From the NCBI RefSeq assembly GCF_943736995.1, contig NZ_CALSFT010000002.1, forward strand, positions 1,426,001-1,490,000: a DNA stretch of 64,000 bases, given 5' to 3'. The translations under genes and the position numbers were made by a program. This document shows positions 8,314 through 17,388 of this stretch, one piece after another. Position 1 is the first letter of the stretch, and the number at the start of each line of letters is the position of its first letter. The DNA is from Sporosarcina sp. Marseille-Q4943 (lineage in GTDB: Bacteria > Bacillota > Bacilli > Bacillales_A > Planococcaceae). Below the pieces are notes generated by a model that saw only the letters and a program-made list of their open reading frames with translations, made no database searches and was not told the origin of the DNA.

Positions 8314-9330
8314 TTGTTTGGATTTGGATCAAGGGATGTCGGGATCGACCTCGGCACAGCCAATACATTAGTTTTCATTAAAGGAAAAGGGATTGTTCTT
8401 AGAGAACCATCCGTTGTAGCGAAAAACACAGTGACGAATGAAATCGTAGCAGTCGGTTCAGCGGCTAAAAATATGATTGGACGGACTCCTGGTTCCATCG
8501 TGGCGACTCGCCCGATGAAAGACGGTGTCATTGCGGACTTTGAAATTACGACAGCGATGATCGAGCATTATTTGAAAGAAGCGACAAAAGCTGCAGGCAG
8601 CGCATGGAAAAAGCCGAACGTCATGGTTTGCGTTCCATTCGGCATCACATCTGTCGAACAGCGCGCGGTCATTGATGCAGCGAGACAAGCTGGTGCAAAA
8701 GATGCGTTTACAATTGAAGAGCCGTTTGCTGCTGCTATCGGTGCTAATTTACCAGTTTGGGAACCTACTGGCAGCATGGTCGTCGATATAGGTGGCGGTA
8801 CAACGGAAGTTGCAGTCATTTCACTCGGCGGCATCGTTACGAGCGAATCGATTCGTGTTGGAGGAGACTCGATGGACGGAGCAATCATCGGTTATATCCG
8901 TAAAACGTATAATATGACAATCGGTGAACGTACAGCGGAAGCTATTAAAATTGAAATCGGTTCGGCGAAAGTTTCTGCTAAACCTGAGAAGATGGATATC
9001 AGAGGTCGAGACCTATTGACTGGCCTACCAAAAACTTTGGAAATATCTTCTGATGAAATCGTTGAAGCACTACGTGAATCCATCACACAAATTATTGAAG
9101 GCGTCAGAAAAACGTTGGAAGCTACTCCTCCTGAGTTGTCTGCGGATGTCATGGAACGCGGAATCGTCTTGACAGGCGGGGGAGCGTTGCTTGAAAACTT
9201 GGACAAGGTCATTTCGGATGAAACGAATATGCCTGTCTTCATCGCCGAAGACCCGCTTGATTGTGTAGCGATCGGAACAGGGAAAGCGCTCGATAATTTC
9301 GAAGTGATTAAAAAGATGCAAGCTAGGTAA
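8314..9330 (+). CDS. mreB: Rod shape-determining protein MreB
   Basis: Bacterial actin that forms membrane-attached filaments and guides the lateral wall synthesis machinery. The protein is 338 residues. The phosphate-1 loop [13 protein letters not shown] is near the N-terminus, the phosphate-2 loop is [14 protein letters not shown], and [12 protein letters not shown] marks the adenosine-binding region. The TTG at 8314 ([14 protein letters not shown]) has AAAGGAAG at normal spacing. It is the first gene of mreBCD-minCD. Confidence 0.96.
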   Translation: MFGFGSRDVGIDLGTANTLVFIKGKGIVLREPSVVAKNTVTNEIVAVGSAAKNMIGRTPGSIVATRPMKDGVIADFEITTAMIEHYLKEATKAAGSAWKKPNVMVCVPFGITSVEQRAVIDAARQAGAKDAFTIEEPFAAAIGANLPVWEPTGSMVVDIGGGTTEVAVISLGGIVTSESIRVGGDSMDGAIIGYIRKTYNMTIGERTAEAIKIEIGSAKVSAKPEKMDIRGRDLLTGLPKTLEISSDEIVEALRESITQIIEGVRKTLEATPPELSADVMERGIVLTGGGALLENLDKVISDETNMPVFIAEDPLDCVAIGTGKALDNFEVIKKMQAR

Positions 9331-9348
9331 TGAGGGAGGATTTGGGCA

Positions 9349-10245
9349 ATGCCGCGATTTTTTTCGAATAAACGGTTGATTTTGCTGCTTGTGGGCGTCA
9401 TTGTCCTTGTGGCATTGATTTCATTCTCCTTAAAAGACAGGCAGAACGCCACCCTTCCAGAACAAATAGTGAAAGATGTCGTCGGTTTCGGGCAATCTCT
9501 TTTCTCGAAACCGGCACATTATATTACAGGCACATTGGATAAAATCGATGGTATTTTGAATACATACGAAGAAAACAAGCATTTGAAAGCACGCTTAAAA
9601 GAATATGCCTCTACTCAGGCGGAGTTGGCAGATGTGAAGGCGGATAATGAGAAACTCCGAGAAATCGTCGGAAAGAAAGATAGCCTTAGAGATTATGAAC
9701 CTATCCAAGCAACCGTCATTTCACGAAATCCCGATCAGTGGGAAGAGAAAATTATTATCGATCAAGGCAGCGTGGAAGGCGTAGAGCTGAATATGGCTGT
9801 CATAACTGCAAACGGGCTCGTCGGAAAAGTGGTGCTCGTCACTCCTTTCACGTCGACAGTGGAATTGCTTTCGACTGAAAACCGAAACTTCCGGGTGGCT
9901 GCTGTCATACCGGGTGAGGAAGCTATTTTTGGTTTGATAGAAGGATTTGATCCGGCGCGTGGCGAATTAATAATGAAGCGCATCGATTCGAATTTTGACG
10001 TCAAAGAAGGGCAAAAAGTCGAGTCTTCTGGTCTTGGCGGCATTTTTCCAAAAGGTTTGTTGATCGGGGAAGTGACGGAAGTGTCTACGGATGATTTTGG
10101 ATTGACGAAATTGGCTTATATTCGTCCGGCAGCTGATTTCTCCATGTTGGCTCATGTAATGGTCGCAAAGAGGTCATCTGGCGTTACGAGCGGAACAGAT
10201 GGAAAAGTCGCTGGTGAAGACGAAGAGGGGGAGGATGGATCGTGA
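9349..10245 (+). CDS. mreC: Rod shape-determining protein MreC
   Basis: Bitopic membrane protein of the elongasome that couples MreB to PBP2 and RodA. The protein is 298 residues: a short cytoplasmic start, one transmembrane helix (LILLLVGVIVLVALISFSL), a coiled-coil (about residues 70-110), then the extracytoplasmic beta-barrel domain with VISRNPDQWEEKIIIDQGS and ANGLVGKV. The C-terminal tail is Gly/Glu-rich and acidic. It overlaps mreD by 4 bases. Confidence 0.95.
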   Translation: MPRFFSNKRLILLLVGVIVLVALISFSLKDRQNATLPEQIVKDVVGFGQSLFSKPAHYITGTLDKIDGILNTYEENKHLKARLKEYASTQAELADVKADNEKLREIVGKKDSLRDYEPIQATVISRNPDQWEEKIIIDQGSVEGVELNMAVITANGLVGKVVLVTPFTSTVELLSTENRNFRVAAVIPGEEAIFGLIEGFDPARGELIMKRIDSNFDVKEGQKVESSGLGGIFPKGLLIGEVTEVSTDDFGLTKLAYIRPAADFSMLAHVMVAKRSSGVTSGTDGKVAGEDEEGEDGS

Positions 10246-10760
10246 TCAGGTTCATAATCCCTCTTATTGCCGTCATATTGTTTTTCCTCGAGCCGGTATT
10301 CAGTCTCTTCTCACCCGTATCGATCGCAGATGTATCTTACACTCTCGTACCCCGCTTCGTTATCGTCTATCTGATTTTCATCACCGTCTACTATGGACGA
10401 AGGCGAGCAATCCTCTATGGAATGATACTTGGACTCTTGTATGATATGTATCACATTGATATTATTGGTATATATACTTTTTTATATCCGGTGATCTGCT
10501 ATCTTGCCGCTTTGATCATCCGTCAGCTCCATCGCCACGTCATCACAGTGATGCTTTTATCTATGGCGATGGTTGCGGTGCTTGAATTGCTGTCGTTCAT
10601 CTTTGCCAGCCTGATTGCATTGACGGCAATCGGCTTCGAAGAGTTCATCGTGATCCGTCTTATGCCGACAATGATTGCCAATTCCATATTTGTGGCGATG
10701 TTCGGCTATCTGTTTAAATGGCTGATCGACGAGAGAGAACTGCAAAAAGCCGGAATATAA
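10242..10760 (+). CDS. mreD: Rod shape-determining protein MreD
   Basis: Small polytopic membrane protein of the elongasome. The protein is 172 residues with about five hydrophobic segments, starting at FIIPLIAVILFFLEPVFSL, and has GLLYDMYHIDIIGIYTFLYP, which is characteristic of the family. The GTG at 10242 overlaps the end of mreC; GGGGGAGG lies at suitable spacing upstream. It acts with MreC and MreB. Confidence 0.92.
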   Translation: MIRFIIPLIAVILFFLEPVFSLFSPVSIADVSYTLVPRFVIVYLIFITVYYGRRRAILYGMILGLLYDMYHIDIIGIYTFLYPVICYLAALIIRQLHRHVITVMLLSMAMVAVLELLSFIFASLIALTAIGFEEFIVIRLMPTMIANSIFVAMFGYLFKWLIDERELQKAGI

Positions 10761-10785
10761 TCAAGAAAAAATGTGAGGGACGCAA

Positions 10786-11457
10786 ATGACGAAACAGCAC
10801 TATGTAACAATAAAAGGGACAAAAGACGGGCTTGTCCTCCGACTTGACGACAAATGCGCTTATTCGGACATGATTGCAGAACTCCGCAATAAAGTCAGCG
10901 AAAACAGTCTTGACGGGCTCGCTGAAGTGAAGGTGCATACTGGAAATCGTTATTGTAATGAAGAGGAGCTTAAGGAAATTATGAATGTCGTTCACGAATC
11001 GCCGCATTTACGAGTTTCCAAGATACAGAGCGAAGTCATTACAATCGAAGAGTGCAACCGTAAAGTACTGGAGAATCAATCGGAGACCTATATCGGCATC
11101 GTTCGCTCGGGACAGGTCGTAAAAGCCGATGGAGATCTTGTTGTAATCGGCGATGTCAATCCGAACGGCCGTGTCGTAGCCGCGGGAAGCATTTATGTAT
11201 TAGGAAGATTGAAAGGGATTGCTCATGCGGGAGCAGCTGGCAATGAAGAAGCGGTAATTGCGGCTTCGTGGCTTGAAGCGACGCATTTGATGATAGCGGA
11301 TAGAATGGAAACAATGACTGACGAGCTGACAATTTTGTCGGAACAACCGGAGATGGAATGCGCATACATACATCCGAACGGTTTCATTGCCATCGACCGT
11401 TTACAGGAGCTTCGGATTCTCCGACCTAATCTGTCGACATTCAAAGGAGGGAGCTAG
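10786..11457 (+). CDS. minC: Septum site-determining protein MinC
   Basis: Inhibitor of FtsZ ring assembly, activated by MinD at the membrane. The protein is 223 residues. The N-terminal FtsZ-binding domain is followed by the C-terminal beta-helix domain with GQVVKADGDLVVIGDVNPNG and GRLKGIAHAGAAGN, the MinC_C signature. It lies directly before minD (1 base gap), as in B. subtilis. Confidence 0.95.
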   Translation: MTKQHYVTIKGTKDGLVLRLDDKCAYSDMIAELRNKVSENSLDGLAEVKVHTGNRYCNEEELKEIMNVVHESPHLRVSKIQSEVITIEECNRKVLENQSETYIGIVRSGQVVKADGDLVVIGDVNPNGRVVAAGSIYVLGRLKGIAHAGAAGNEEAVIAASWLEATHLMIADRMETMTDELTILSEQPEMECAYIHPNGFIAIDRLQELRILRPNLSTFKGGS

Positions 11458-11458
11458 T

Positions 11459-12256
11459 GTGGGTGAAGCAATCGTAATAACGTCTGGAAAAGGTGGAGTC
11501 GGTAAAACGACGACATCTGCAAATCTTGGGACAGCATTGGCTCTACAAGGTAAAAAAGTGTGTCTCGTTGACACGGATATCGGTCTCCGCAATCTGGACG
11601 TCATCCTCGGACTTGAAAATCGTATCATTTACGATCTCGTCGATGTAATCGAAGGCCGATGCAAAATCCATCAGGCGCTCGTCAAGGACAAGCGTTTTGA
11701 AGATGGACTATTTTTGTTGCCGGCAGCTCAAACTACAGATAAAAACGCAATTGAACCAGAACAGATCAAAGAATTGATCACTGAATTGAAACGTGATTAT
11801 GATTATATTTTGATCGACTGCCCTGCAGGTATTGAGCAAGGATATAAAAATGCTGTTGCAGGTGCGGATCGAGCCATCGTTGTCACGACGCCGGAAATTT
11901 CGGCGGTGAGGGACGCGGACCGTATCATCGGACTTTTGGAGCAAGAGGATATCGAACCGCCGAAGCTGATCATCAATCGGATCAAAAGCCGTCTCGTCAA
12001 TAGCGGCGACGCTTTGGATGTGAATGAGATCACGTCTCATTTATCCATCGATCTGCTCGGAATAGTCTTGGACGATGAAAAAGTCATTTCCTCTTCAAAT
12101 AAAGGGGAGCCGGTCGTCATGGATCCATCGAACCCGGCAGCAATCGGTTACCGGAACATCGCCCGTCGGATCTTAGGCGAGTCCGTGCCACTCATGTCTC
12201 TCGACGAAGGAAAGCCAGGATTTTTCGGGAAACTGAAATCATTATTCGCTAAATAA
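11459..12256 (+). CDS. minD: Septum site-determining ATPase MinD
   Basis: Membrane-associated ParA-type ATPase that recruits MinC. The protein is 265 residues. The deviant Walker A motif GKGGVGKTT is at the N-terminus, the second aspartate is in VDTDIGLRNLD, and the amphipathic membrane-targeting helix is at the C-terminus (FFGKLKSLF). I chose the GTG at 11459 (MGEAIVITSGKGG) because AAAGGAGGGA precedes it; an in-frame ATG at 11387 inside minC would add a non-homologous extension. A strong terminator follows. Confidence 0.96.
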   Translation: MGEAIVITSGKGGVGKTTTSANLGTALALQGKKVCLVDTDIGLRNLDVILGLENRIIYDLVDVIEGRCKIHQALVKDKRFEDGLFLLPAAQTTDKNAIEPEQIKELITELKRDYDYILIDCPAGIEQGYKNAVAGADRAIVVTTPEISAVRDADRIIGLLEQEDIEPPKLIINRIKSRLVNSGDALDVNEITSHLSIDLLGIVLDDEKVISSSNKGEPVVMDPSNPAAIGYRNIARRILGESVPLMSLDEGKPGFFGKLKSLFAK

Positions 12257-12260
12257 ACGG

Positions 12261-12288
12261 GAACCCTTGTCAGCAAGGGTTCTTTTTT
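12261..12288 (+). terminator. Terminator after minD
   Basis: GAACCCTTG (12261-12269) and CAAGGGTTC (12274-12282) form a perfect 9-bp stem with a TCAG loop, followed by six T. It ends the mreBCD-minCD transcript. Confidence 0.93.
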
Positions 12289-12329
12289 ATATTTATATTT
12301 ATTATGAGAGTAGGCAATGAGGGAGCGAA

Positions 12330-12453
12330 AGCCGTCACGAAGAACGGCTTTTGCGAGTAAAAGTGAAGCGTTACGAGCACATCTTTGCCCTAGCCGTCAC
12401 GAAGAACGGCTTTTGCGAGTAAAAGCGAAGCGTTACGAGCACATCTTTGCACT
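12330..12453 (+). repeat. Tandem repeat, two 62-base units
   Basis: The unit beginning AGCCGTCACGAAGAACGG occurs at 12330-12391 and again at 12392-12453 with two mismatches. Each unit contains an AGCCGT/ACGGCT hairpin. A diverged single copy of the unit is at about 52169-52220. It is a non-coding repeat; an ORF through it in this gap is not a gene. Confidence 0.9.
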
Positions 12454-12588
12454 ACTTTACAGTAAAAGCATAGTGTTACTAGCAGGATGCCTTAATTTCT
12501 GAAAAGAACGTAGTAATTAAGTCTAATTAAACCCTTCGCTGTTCGATTGGCTGACTGCTCGCCCGCGGAAAGCGTCCACCTGGAGCGG
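12330..12588 (+). repeat. Dispersed repeat, copy A (partial, with tandem core)
   Basis: The tandem units are followed by an AT-rich insert and then by CTTCGCTGTTCGATTGGCTG and GCGGAAAGCGTCC (12532-12588). The same end modules occur at 52263-52331 and, in part, at 43381-43430. The whole 420-base gap between minD and spoIVFA holds only the minD terminator, this repeat and a promoter. Confidence 0.8.
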
Positions 12589-12624
12589 TATATATAATAA
12601 ACAGTTACCTTGGACAATTGCCCA

Positions 12625-12653
12625 TAATATTCATAGTACCCTCGTCATATACT
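12625..12653 (+). promoter_or_regulatory. Sigma-E type promoter of spoIVFA-spoIVFB
   Basis: TAATATT (12625-12631) fits the sigma-E -35 consensus and CATATACT (12646-12653) fits the -10 consensus CATACAnT with one mismatch; the spacer is 14 bases. The spoIVF operon is under mother-cell sigma-E in B. subtilis, so motif and known biology agree. The start codon is 24 bases downstream. Confidence 0.72.
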
Positions 12654-12676
12654 GAGAAAAAAGGTGGTGTGGCGGG

Positions 12677-13228
12677 GTGAAATGGAAAACAAAATGGGTC
12701 ATTGCAATCATAGTAGCGATTGGCGTATTCAGCTTTGCCAAATTGGAAGAAATCGGAGTTGTCAACAAGCCTGTTACGCAATATATAACGACAGGCAAAG
12801 ATTTCATCGTCATGAAAAAGTGGGTGGCCTCCATAATTGGAGATCCGGAAGAGGACACGATCACAGTGTCTGCTGAAACAGTTGAAGAGCTACCATTCGC
12901 TGCATATGAATCGATGCAACCTTATAAGGATGGAGTAATTGCATCCTATGCTCATCCTATGCCGATTACAGCACAAGGGGACGGGCTCATCGTATTCACT
13001 GGCTTTACACGACAATCAGGGAAGACGATCACAGTGTTGTACGATGATGGTGACGAAGTGACGTACGGATTTGTCGGGTCGATATCGAAGCTCCCCTATT
13101 CGACTGTGAAAAAGGGGGACACGCTTGCTCTTATGAATGAAGAGGCGATCTACTTAAAAGTGAAGCGGGAAGGGGTCGTATTGGAAGCTGCAGTGTTGGC
13201 TACTTATTTCTCGGAAGATACGAAATGA
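12677..13228 (+). CDS. spoIVFA: Stage IV sporulation protein FA, inhibitor of pro-sigma-K processing
   Basis: Membrane protein in the outer forespore membrane that holds SpoIVFB inactive together with BofA. The protein is 183 residues: one N-terminal transmembrane helix (WVIAIIVAIGVFSFA), a linker, and an M23/LytM-like domain (YAHPMPITAQGDGLIVFTGF to TVKKGDTLALMN) that lacks the peptidase metal ligands. The GTG at 12677 has AAAGGTGGTG 7 bases upstream. It overlaps spoIVFB by 4 bases. It is shorter than B. subtilis SpoIVFA, mostly in the N-terminal part. Confidence 0.85.
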   Translation: MKWKTKWVIAIIVAIGVFSFAKLEEIGVVNKPVTQYITTGKDFIVMKKWVASIIGDPEEDTITVSAETVEELPFAAYESMQPYKDGVIASYAHPMPITAQGDGLIVFTGFTRQSGKTITVLYDDGDEVTYGFVGSISKLPYSTVKKGDTLALMNEEAIYLKVKREGVVLEAAVLATYFSEDTK

Positions 13229-13839
13229 AGCTTCGCCTTCATCCCATTTTGGCACCTTTTTTCCTCGTGCTTATGGTAACAGGAGGATTGGCGTTTTACG
13301 CTCTCGTCTTCATATCCCTTCTTTTCCATGAAGCAGGCCATGTTGTCGCTGCGAAAATGGCAGGTATGAAGGTCCGGTCATGCACGATCATGCCTTACGG
13401 AGGAGAACTGCGAATACCCGACCGGCACTCTTACGGTAAAAGACAAAGAGTGTTCGTTGCGGTCGGAGGGCCTATCGCCACAGCAATTCTCCTCCTGCTA
13501 TCAATGCTGTTTTCATTTCCTGGAGATGATCAGTTCGTCCGCATTCAAACAGCGATCCTATTGCTGAACATATTGCCTGTTTTGCCTTTGGACGGTGGAC
13601 AGGCCATTAGCGCCATGCTCGAAACGGATGAAAGGAAATATAAAGTGAGATCCGCATTTCTCGTCTTTTCCATATCGGTGTTACTAGCTGTCACTCTTTT
13701 GCTTCTTTCGGGCCTTCCGGAGACTGTCCTCTTTCTTGTTCTAGCTTTGTTTTTGCTCTTTCAAAACATATCCGCTTTCAAGTTCAGAAAGTATGAACAG
13801 GCTTATGAGCAGTTGAAAAGAAAACAGTTGACGCCATAG
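13225..13839 (+). CDS. spoIVFB: SpoIVFB site-2 intramembrane metalloprotease
   Basis: Polytopic S2P-family zinc protease that removes the pro-sequence of sigma-K in the mother cell. The protein is 204 residues. The zinc motif HEAGH is at residues 35-39 inside a membrane segment, and the third ligand lies in NILPVLPLDGG. It lacks an obvious C-terminal CBS domain, which B. subtilis SpoIVFB (288 residues) has, so it is a short form. Its substrate gene sigK is in this window at 60990-61691. It follows spoIVFA with a 4-base overlap. Confidence 0.9.
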   Translation: MKLRLHPILAPFFLVLMVTGGLAFYALVFISLLFHEAGHVVAAKMAGMKVRSCTIMPYGGELRIPDRHSYGKRQRVFVAVGGPIATAILLLLSMLFSFPGDDQFVRIQTAILLLNILPVLPLDGGQAISAMLETDERKYKVRSAFLVFSISVLLAVTLLLLSGLPETVLFLVLALFLLFQNISAFKFRKYEQAYEQLKRKQLTP

Positions 13840-13856
13840 AATATGCGTGGTAATAT
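13828..13856 (+). promoter_or_regulatory. Promoter of the rplU-prp-rpmA operon
   Basis: TTGACG (13828-13833), a 17-base spacer, an extended TGG and TAATAT (13851-13856). The -35 lies inside the end of spoIVFB. It would start the L21 leader near 13863. Confidence 0.55.
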
Positions 13857-13862
13857 TTTAAT

Positions 13863-13967
13863 GTTATTGTTTGTAGCGCACCCGTGCTACAACCGCACTG
13901 ACAAGGTACAAGCATCCGAAAGGATCACCTTTGAAGGCGAGTCTGAGTCTATTGAGGAGGTGCAAGT
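13863..13967 (+). promoter_or_regulatory. Ribosomal protein L21 leader RNA
   Basis: The roughly 105-base untranslated region before rplU contains a strong hairpin, TTGTAGC (13871-13877) with GCTACAA (13886-13892), and a purine-rich segment before AGGAGG. Bacillales carry a conserved L21 leader (Rfam L21_leader) here, thought to give feedback control by L21. The family call rests on position and the first hairpin; no covariance search was possible. Confidence 0.6.
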
Positions 13968-14276
13968 ATGTACGCAATCATTGAAACTGGTGGAAAACAA
14001 ATCAAAGTCGAACAAGGCCAAGAAGTCTACATTGAAAAAGTAGTCGGCGAGGCTGAGGAAACTGTAACATTCGACAAAGTTCTATTCGTTGGTGGAGAAG
14101 ACGTGAAAGTTGGCGCTCCATTCGTGGAAGGTGCAACGGTTACTGGTAAAATCGTTAAACAAGGCCGCGCGAAAAAAATCACGGTTTTCAAATACAAGCC
14201 GAAAAAGAACTACCACAAAAAGCAAGGTCATCGTCAGCCATACACGAAAGTTGTCATCGAAGGCATCAACGCGTAA
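13968..14276 (+). CDS. rplU: 50S ribosomal protein L21
   Basis: Component of the large ribosomal subunit that binds 23S rRNA. The protein is 102 residues, the family size. It begins [19 protein letters not shown] and has the [19 protein letters not shown] rRNA-binding segment at the C-terminus. It is first in rplU-prp-rpmA. Confidence 0.98.
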   Translation: MYAIIETGGKQIKVEQGQEVYIEKVVGEAEETVTFDKVLFVGGEDVKVGAPFVEGATVTGKIVKQGRAKKITVFKYKPKKNYHKKQGHRQPYTKVVIEGINA

Positions 14277-14282
14277 GCCGGC

Positions 14283-14609
14283 ATGATCAAGATCAGTATT
14301 AATGAACAACCATCCGGCCGCATCAGCTCATTTGAGATGAAAGGCCATGCCGATTTTGCGGAATATGGAAAAGATCTCGTCTGTGCAGGCGCGTCCGCGG
14401 TTTCATTTGGAGCCGTCAACGCTGTCATCGCACTCACTGGCATAACCCCGGATATCCAACAAGGGTCTGACGGAGGTTATTTGAAAGTGGTTTTTCCGGA
14501 AACGGAGAGAGACGAAGATATCCAATTGATCGTGAAGGCGATGATTGTTTCATTACAGACGATTGAACAAGATTACGGGAAACATATAAAACTTATTTTC
14601 AACCGATAG
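14283..14609 (+). CDS. prp: Ribosomal-processing cysteine protease Prp
   Basis: Cysteine protease that removes the N-terminal extension of L27 (YsxB in B. subtilis). The protein is 108 residues. The catalytic His and Cys are in GHADFAEYGKDLVCAGAS, the family signature. It lies between the L21 and L27 genes, as in most Firmicutes. The substrate cleavage motif is present in rpmA just downstream. Confidence 0.93.
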   Translation: MIKISINEQPSGRISSFEMKGHADFAEYGKDLVCAGASAVSFGAVNAVIALTGITPDIQQGSDGGYLKVVFPETERDEDIQLIVKAMIVSLQTIEQDYGKHIKLIFNR

Positions 14610-14912
<303 letters not shown>

Positions 14913-14929
14913 TGTTATCACTAACATTG

Positions 14930-14961
14930 AAAGGACTGCATTTTACCGTGCAGTCCTTTTT
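14930..14961 (+). terminator. Terminator after rpmA
   Basis: AAAGGACTGCA (14930-14940) pairs with TGCAGTCCTTT (14949-14959), 8-base loop, then T run. It closes the ribosomal protein operon. Confidence 0.92.
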
Positions 14962-14987
14962 ATTTTTGGCGAATTTTGTGAAGAGAA

Positions 14988-14996
14988 TGCTATACT
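14988..14996 (+). promoter_or_regulatory. Extended -10 promoter of spo0B-obgE
   Basis: TGCTATACT is an extended -10 element 30 bases before the spo0B start. The best -35 (TTGGCG) is 19 bases away, so it may rely on the TGn extension. Confidence 0.5.
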
Positions 14997-15026
14997 GTAG
15001 TATATGAAACATTTGGCGGTGAGAAA

Positions 15027-15545
15027 ATGGAATCGGATAACCTGACGATTGGAAAAGCACTGAAGTTTGCGCGCCATGATTTTTTAAATGAATTGCAATT
15101 AATGCTATTATATATGGATCTCGGAAAAATGCCCGAAGCGAGAAGGACACTGTTGGAAGCGACGGAACGCATGCGTCATGTATCCATGCTGGAAAAACTG
15201 CGTTTGCCGAGGACGGAAATCTGGCTTAGCACTTTTGAATGGAGACATACAGCCTTTTCGAAGAGGTTGCAATCCAACATCATCGCAGGTACCCGGACCG
15301 CCAATGACGATGCAGTCGCCGATTACTTGGAAAAATTAATTTGTGTAGTCGAAGAAGCAGTCGATCCGATGGATGAATATATCGTTCATATAGCGGTTAA
15401 AGCTACTGAAGATCATTGGTCGATCCAATTGAAAATCGAAGGGACGCTCATGGGATCGCCAAGACTGCCACAAACAGATGGCGGGTTTGAAGTGAGTGGA
15501 ATCTTGCAAGATAAGCAATGGACGTTCACATTAAGTGGGCAATAG
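15027..15545 (+). CDS. spo0B: Sporulation phosphotransferase Spo0B
   Basis: Passes phosphate from Spo0F to Spo0A in the sporulation phosphorelay. The protein is 172 residues. His17 in [11 protein letters not shown] is the expected phosphorylated histidine in the four-helix bundle; the C-terminal half resembles a degenerate histidine-kinase ATPase fold. It precedes obgE by 11 bases, as in B. subtilis. Sequence drift is high in this family, so the His motif and synteny are the main support. Confidence 0.87.
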   Translation: MESDNLTIGKALKFARHDFLNELQLMLLYMDLGKMPEARRTLLEATERMRHVSMLEKLRLPRTEIWLSTFEWRHTAFSKRLQSNIIAGTRTANDDAVADYLEKLICVVEEAVDPMDEYIVHIAVKATEDHWSIQLKIEGTLMGSPRLPQTDGGFEVSGILQDKQWTFTLSGQ

Positions 15546-15556
15546 GAGGAATAAAC

Positions 15557-16849
15557 ATGTTTGTCGATCACGTTAAAGTATATGTAAAAGGTGGCGACGG
15601 CGGCGATGGAATGGTTGCGTTCCGCCGGGAGAAGTACGTAGCGTACGGAGGTCCTGCTGGAGGGGACGGAGGAAAAGGCGGAGATGTCGTTTTCATCGTC
15701 GATGAAGGTTTGAGGACGCTAATGGATTTCCGTTACCAACGCCATTTCAAAGCAACTCGCGGAGAGCATGGCGGCAGTAAAAATCGGCATGGTAAAGGCG
15801 CCGAAAACATGGTCGTCAAAGTTCCGCCGGGTACGATAGTCAAGGACGTCGAAACCGGAACGATCATCGCCGATCTAGTAGAGCATGGGCAGACAGCAGT
15901 CATCGCAAAAGGTGGGCGTGGAGGCCGCGGGAACTCGCGATTTGCGACACCACAAAACCCGGCTCCTGAGCTTTCTGAAAAAGGGGAACCAGGCGTCGAG
16001 CGGGAAATCACACTTGAATTGAAAGTGCTTGCAGATGCAGGTCTTGTCGGTTTCCCAAGTGTCGGAAAGTCGACTTTATTATCTGTCGTATCAGCTGCAA
16101 AGCCGAAAATCGCCGATTACCATTTCACGACACTCGTACCGAATCTCGGGATGGTGGAGCTGGAAGGCGGAAGAACATTCGTGCTCGCCGATTTGCCAGG
16201 GCTTATCGAAGGGGCGCATGAAGGCGTCGGCCTCGGCCATCAATTTTTGCGCCATATCGAGCGGACAAGAGTTATTATCCACGTAGTGGACATGTCCGGA
16301 ATGGAAGGACGGGATCCTTACGAAGACTTCGTTACGATCAACGAAGAGCTGGAGAAATACAATCTTCGTTTGATGGAACGGCCACAAATCATCGTCGCAA
16401 ATAAAATGGACATGCCGGAAGCTGAAGAGAATCTGAAATTGTTCAAAGAAAAGCTTGACGATGAAGAAGCGTTGGTCTTCCCGATTTCTGCAATCACGCG
16501 TGAAGGCTTGGATCAGCTGTTGTTTGCTGTCGCAGACTTGCTTGAAACGACGCCCGAGTTTCCGATGCATGAAATTGAAGATGAGGATGAAAATCGTTCG
16601 GTTCTTTATAAGCACGAATCTGAAACTGCGGACTTCAAGATTACCCGCGATGATGATGGAGCCTTTGTCCTGTCGGGGTATACTCTTGAACGTTTGTTCA
16701 AGATGACCGACTTCAACTTCGATCAATCCGTCCGTAAGTTTGCGCGCCAAATGCGCGGAATGGGTATCGACGATGCACTTCGTGAGCGAGGGGCGAAAGA
16801 CGGAGATACGGTCAGAATCCTCGACTTTGAATTCGAATTCCTCGAATAA
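15557..16849 (+). CDS. obgE: GTPase ObgE/CgtA
   Basis: Essential GTPase involved in 50S assembly and stress signalling. The protein is 430 residues: N-terminal glycine-rich Obg fold ([19 protein letters not shown]), GTPase domain from about residue 160 ([29 protein letters not shown]), and the Firmicutes C-terminal OCT domain. The ATG at 15557 follows TAGGAGGA; an in-frame upstream start inside spo0B is rejected. Confidence 0.97.
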   Translation: MFVDHVKVYVKGGDGGDGMVAFRREKYVAYGGPAGGDGGKGGDVVFIVDEGLRTLMDFRYQRHFKATRGEHGGSKNRHGKGAENMVVKVPPGTIVKDVETGTIIADLVEHGQTAVIAKGGRGGRGNSRFATPQNPAPELSEKGEPGVEREITLELKVLADAGLVGFPSVGKSTLLSVVSAAKPKIADYHFTTLVPNLGMVELEGGRTFVLADLPGLIEGAHEGVGLGHQFLRHIERTRVIIHVVDMSGMEGRDPYEDFVTINEELEKYNLRLMERPQIIVANKMDMPEAEENLKLFKEKLDDEEALVFPISAITREGLDQLLFAVADLLETTPEFPMHEIEDEDENRSVLYKHESETADFKITRDDDGAFVLSGYTLERLFKMTDFNFDQSVRKFARQMRGMGIDDALRERGAKDGDTVRILDFEFEFLE

Positions 16850-16893
16850 GATGCAGTGTGCGTTTTCTATGACTTGTTGCAAGGAGGCATGAA

Positions 16894-17349
16894 ATGAAGC
16901 CATTGGGGGAAGGGCAGTTTTATCTCGTAAGGGAAGATGTGCTTACGGAATCGATGTTAAAAATGCTGGAGGCTAAAAGGCTTCTAGCGAGCGGGGAAGA
17001 GAGGACAATCCAAGAAGCGACGAAGCGGGTGGGGTTGTCCCGAAGCGCTTATTACAAATATAAGGATACAGTCTTTCCATTCGAGTCGATCGCCCGTGAA
17101 CGAGTGTTGACGATCTTCATTCAGCTGGAGGACCGGAAAGGCTCGCTTGCGTCGATTCTTCGGATCATATCGGAAGCTAAGTGTAATGTGTTAACGATAC
17201 ACCAGACGATTCCGGTGCAAGGTCGCGCGAATATTACATTGTCTCTCGATGTAACGGAGATGCAGATCAAAATGGAGGAATTCATGCAAAAATTGAAAGC
17301 ACCGACTTTCATCGATTCCGTCCATTTGATCAGTTCTGGAGCATTGTAA
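16894..17349 (+). CDS. pheB: ACT domain protein PheB
   Basis: The protein is 151 residues. An N-terminal helical segment (VLTESMLKMLEAKRLLASGE with VGLSRSAYYKYKD) resembles a DNA-binding helix-turn-helix, and an ACT domain follows (FIQLEDRKGSLASILRIISE). This is the UPF0735/PheB family, found directly before pheA in Bacillales. It may sense phenylalanine, but its biochemical role is not established. AAGGAGG lies 6 bases before the ATG. Confidence 0.88.
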   Translation: MKPLGEGQFYLVREDVLTESMLKMLEAKRLLASGEERTIQEATKRVGLSRSAYYKYKDTVFPFESIARERVLTIFIQLEDRKGSLASILRIISEAKCNVLTIHQTIPVQGRANITLSLDVTEMQIKMEEFMQKLKAPTFIDSVHLISSGAL

Positions 17350-17388
17350 GTAATAAAAAACAGAGAGCAACATGATGGAGGAACTGGG

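Noticed and set aside
12317..12502. 61-codon plus-strand ORF with repeated Arg-rich segments after minD
   Set aside because: It is a translation of the 62-base tandem repeat, with no ribosome binding site. The duplicated peptide arises only from the DNA repeat.
12289..12676. Repeat region considered as a CRISPR array
   Set aside because: Only two units, directly adjacent without variable spacers, and no cas genes in the window.
13843..14043. 66-codon ORF overlapping the L21 leader and rplU
   Set aside because: It reads the conserved leader and the start of rplU out of frame. rplU and its leader explain the sequence.
16091..16903. 270-codon minus-strand ORF opposite obgE
   Set aside because: obgE is certain on the plus strand. 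The minus frame is an antisense shadow without domain or start signal.
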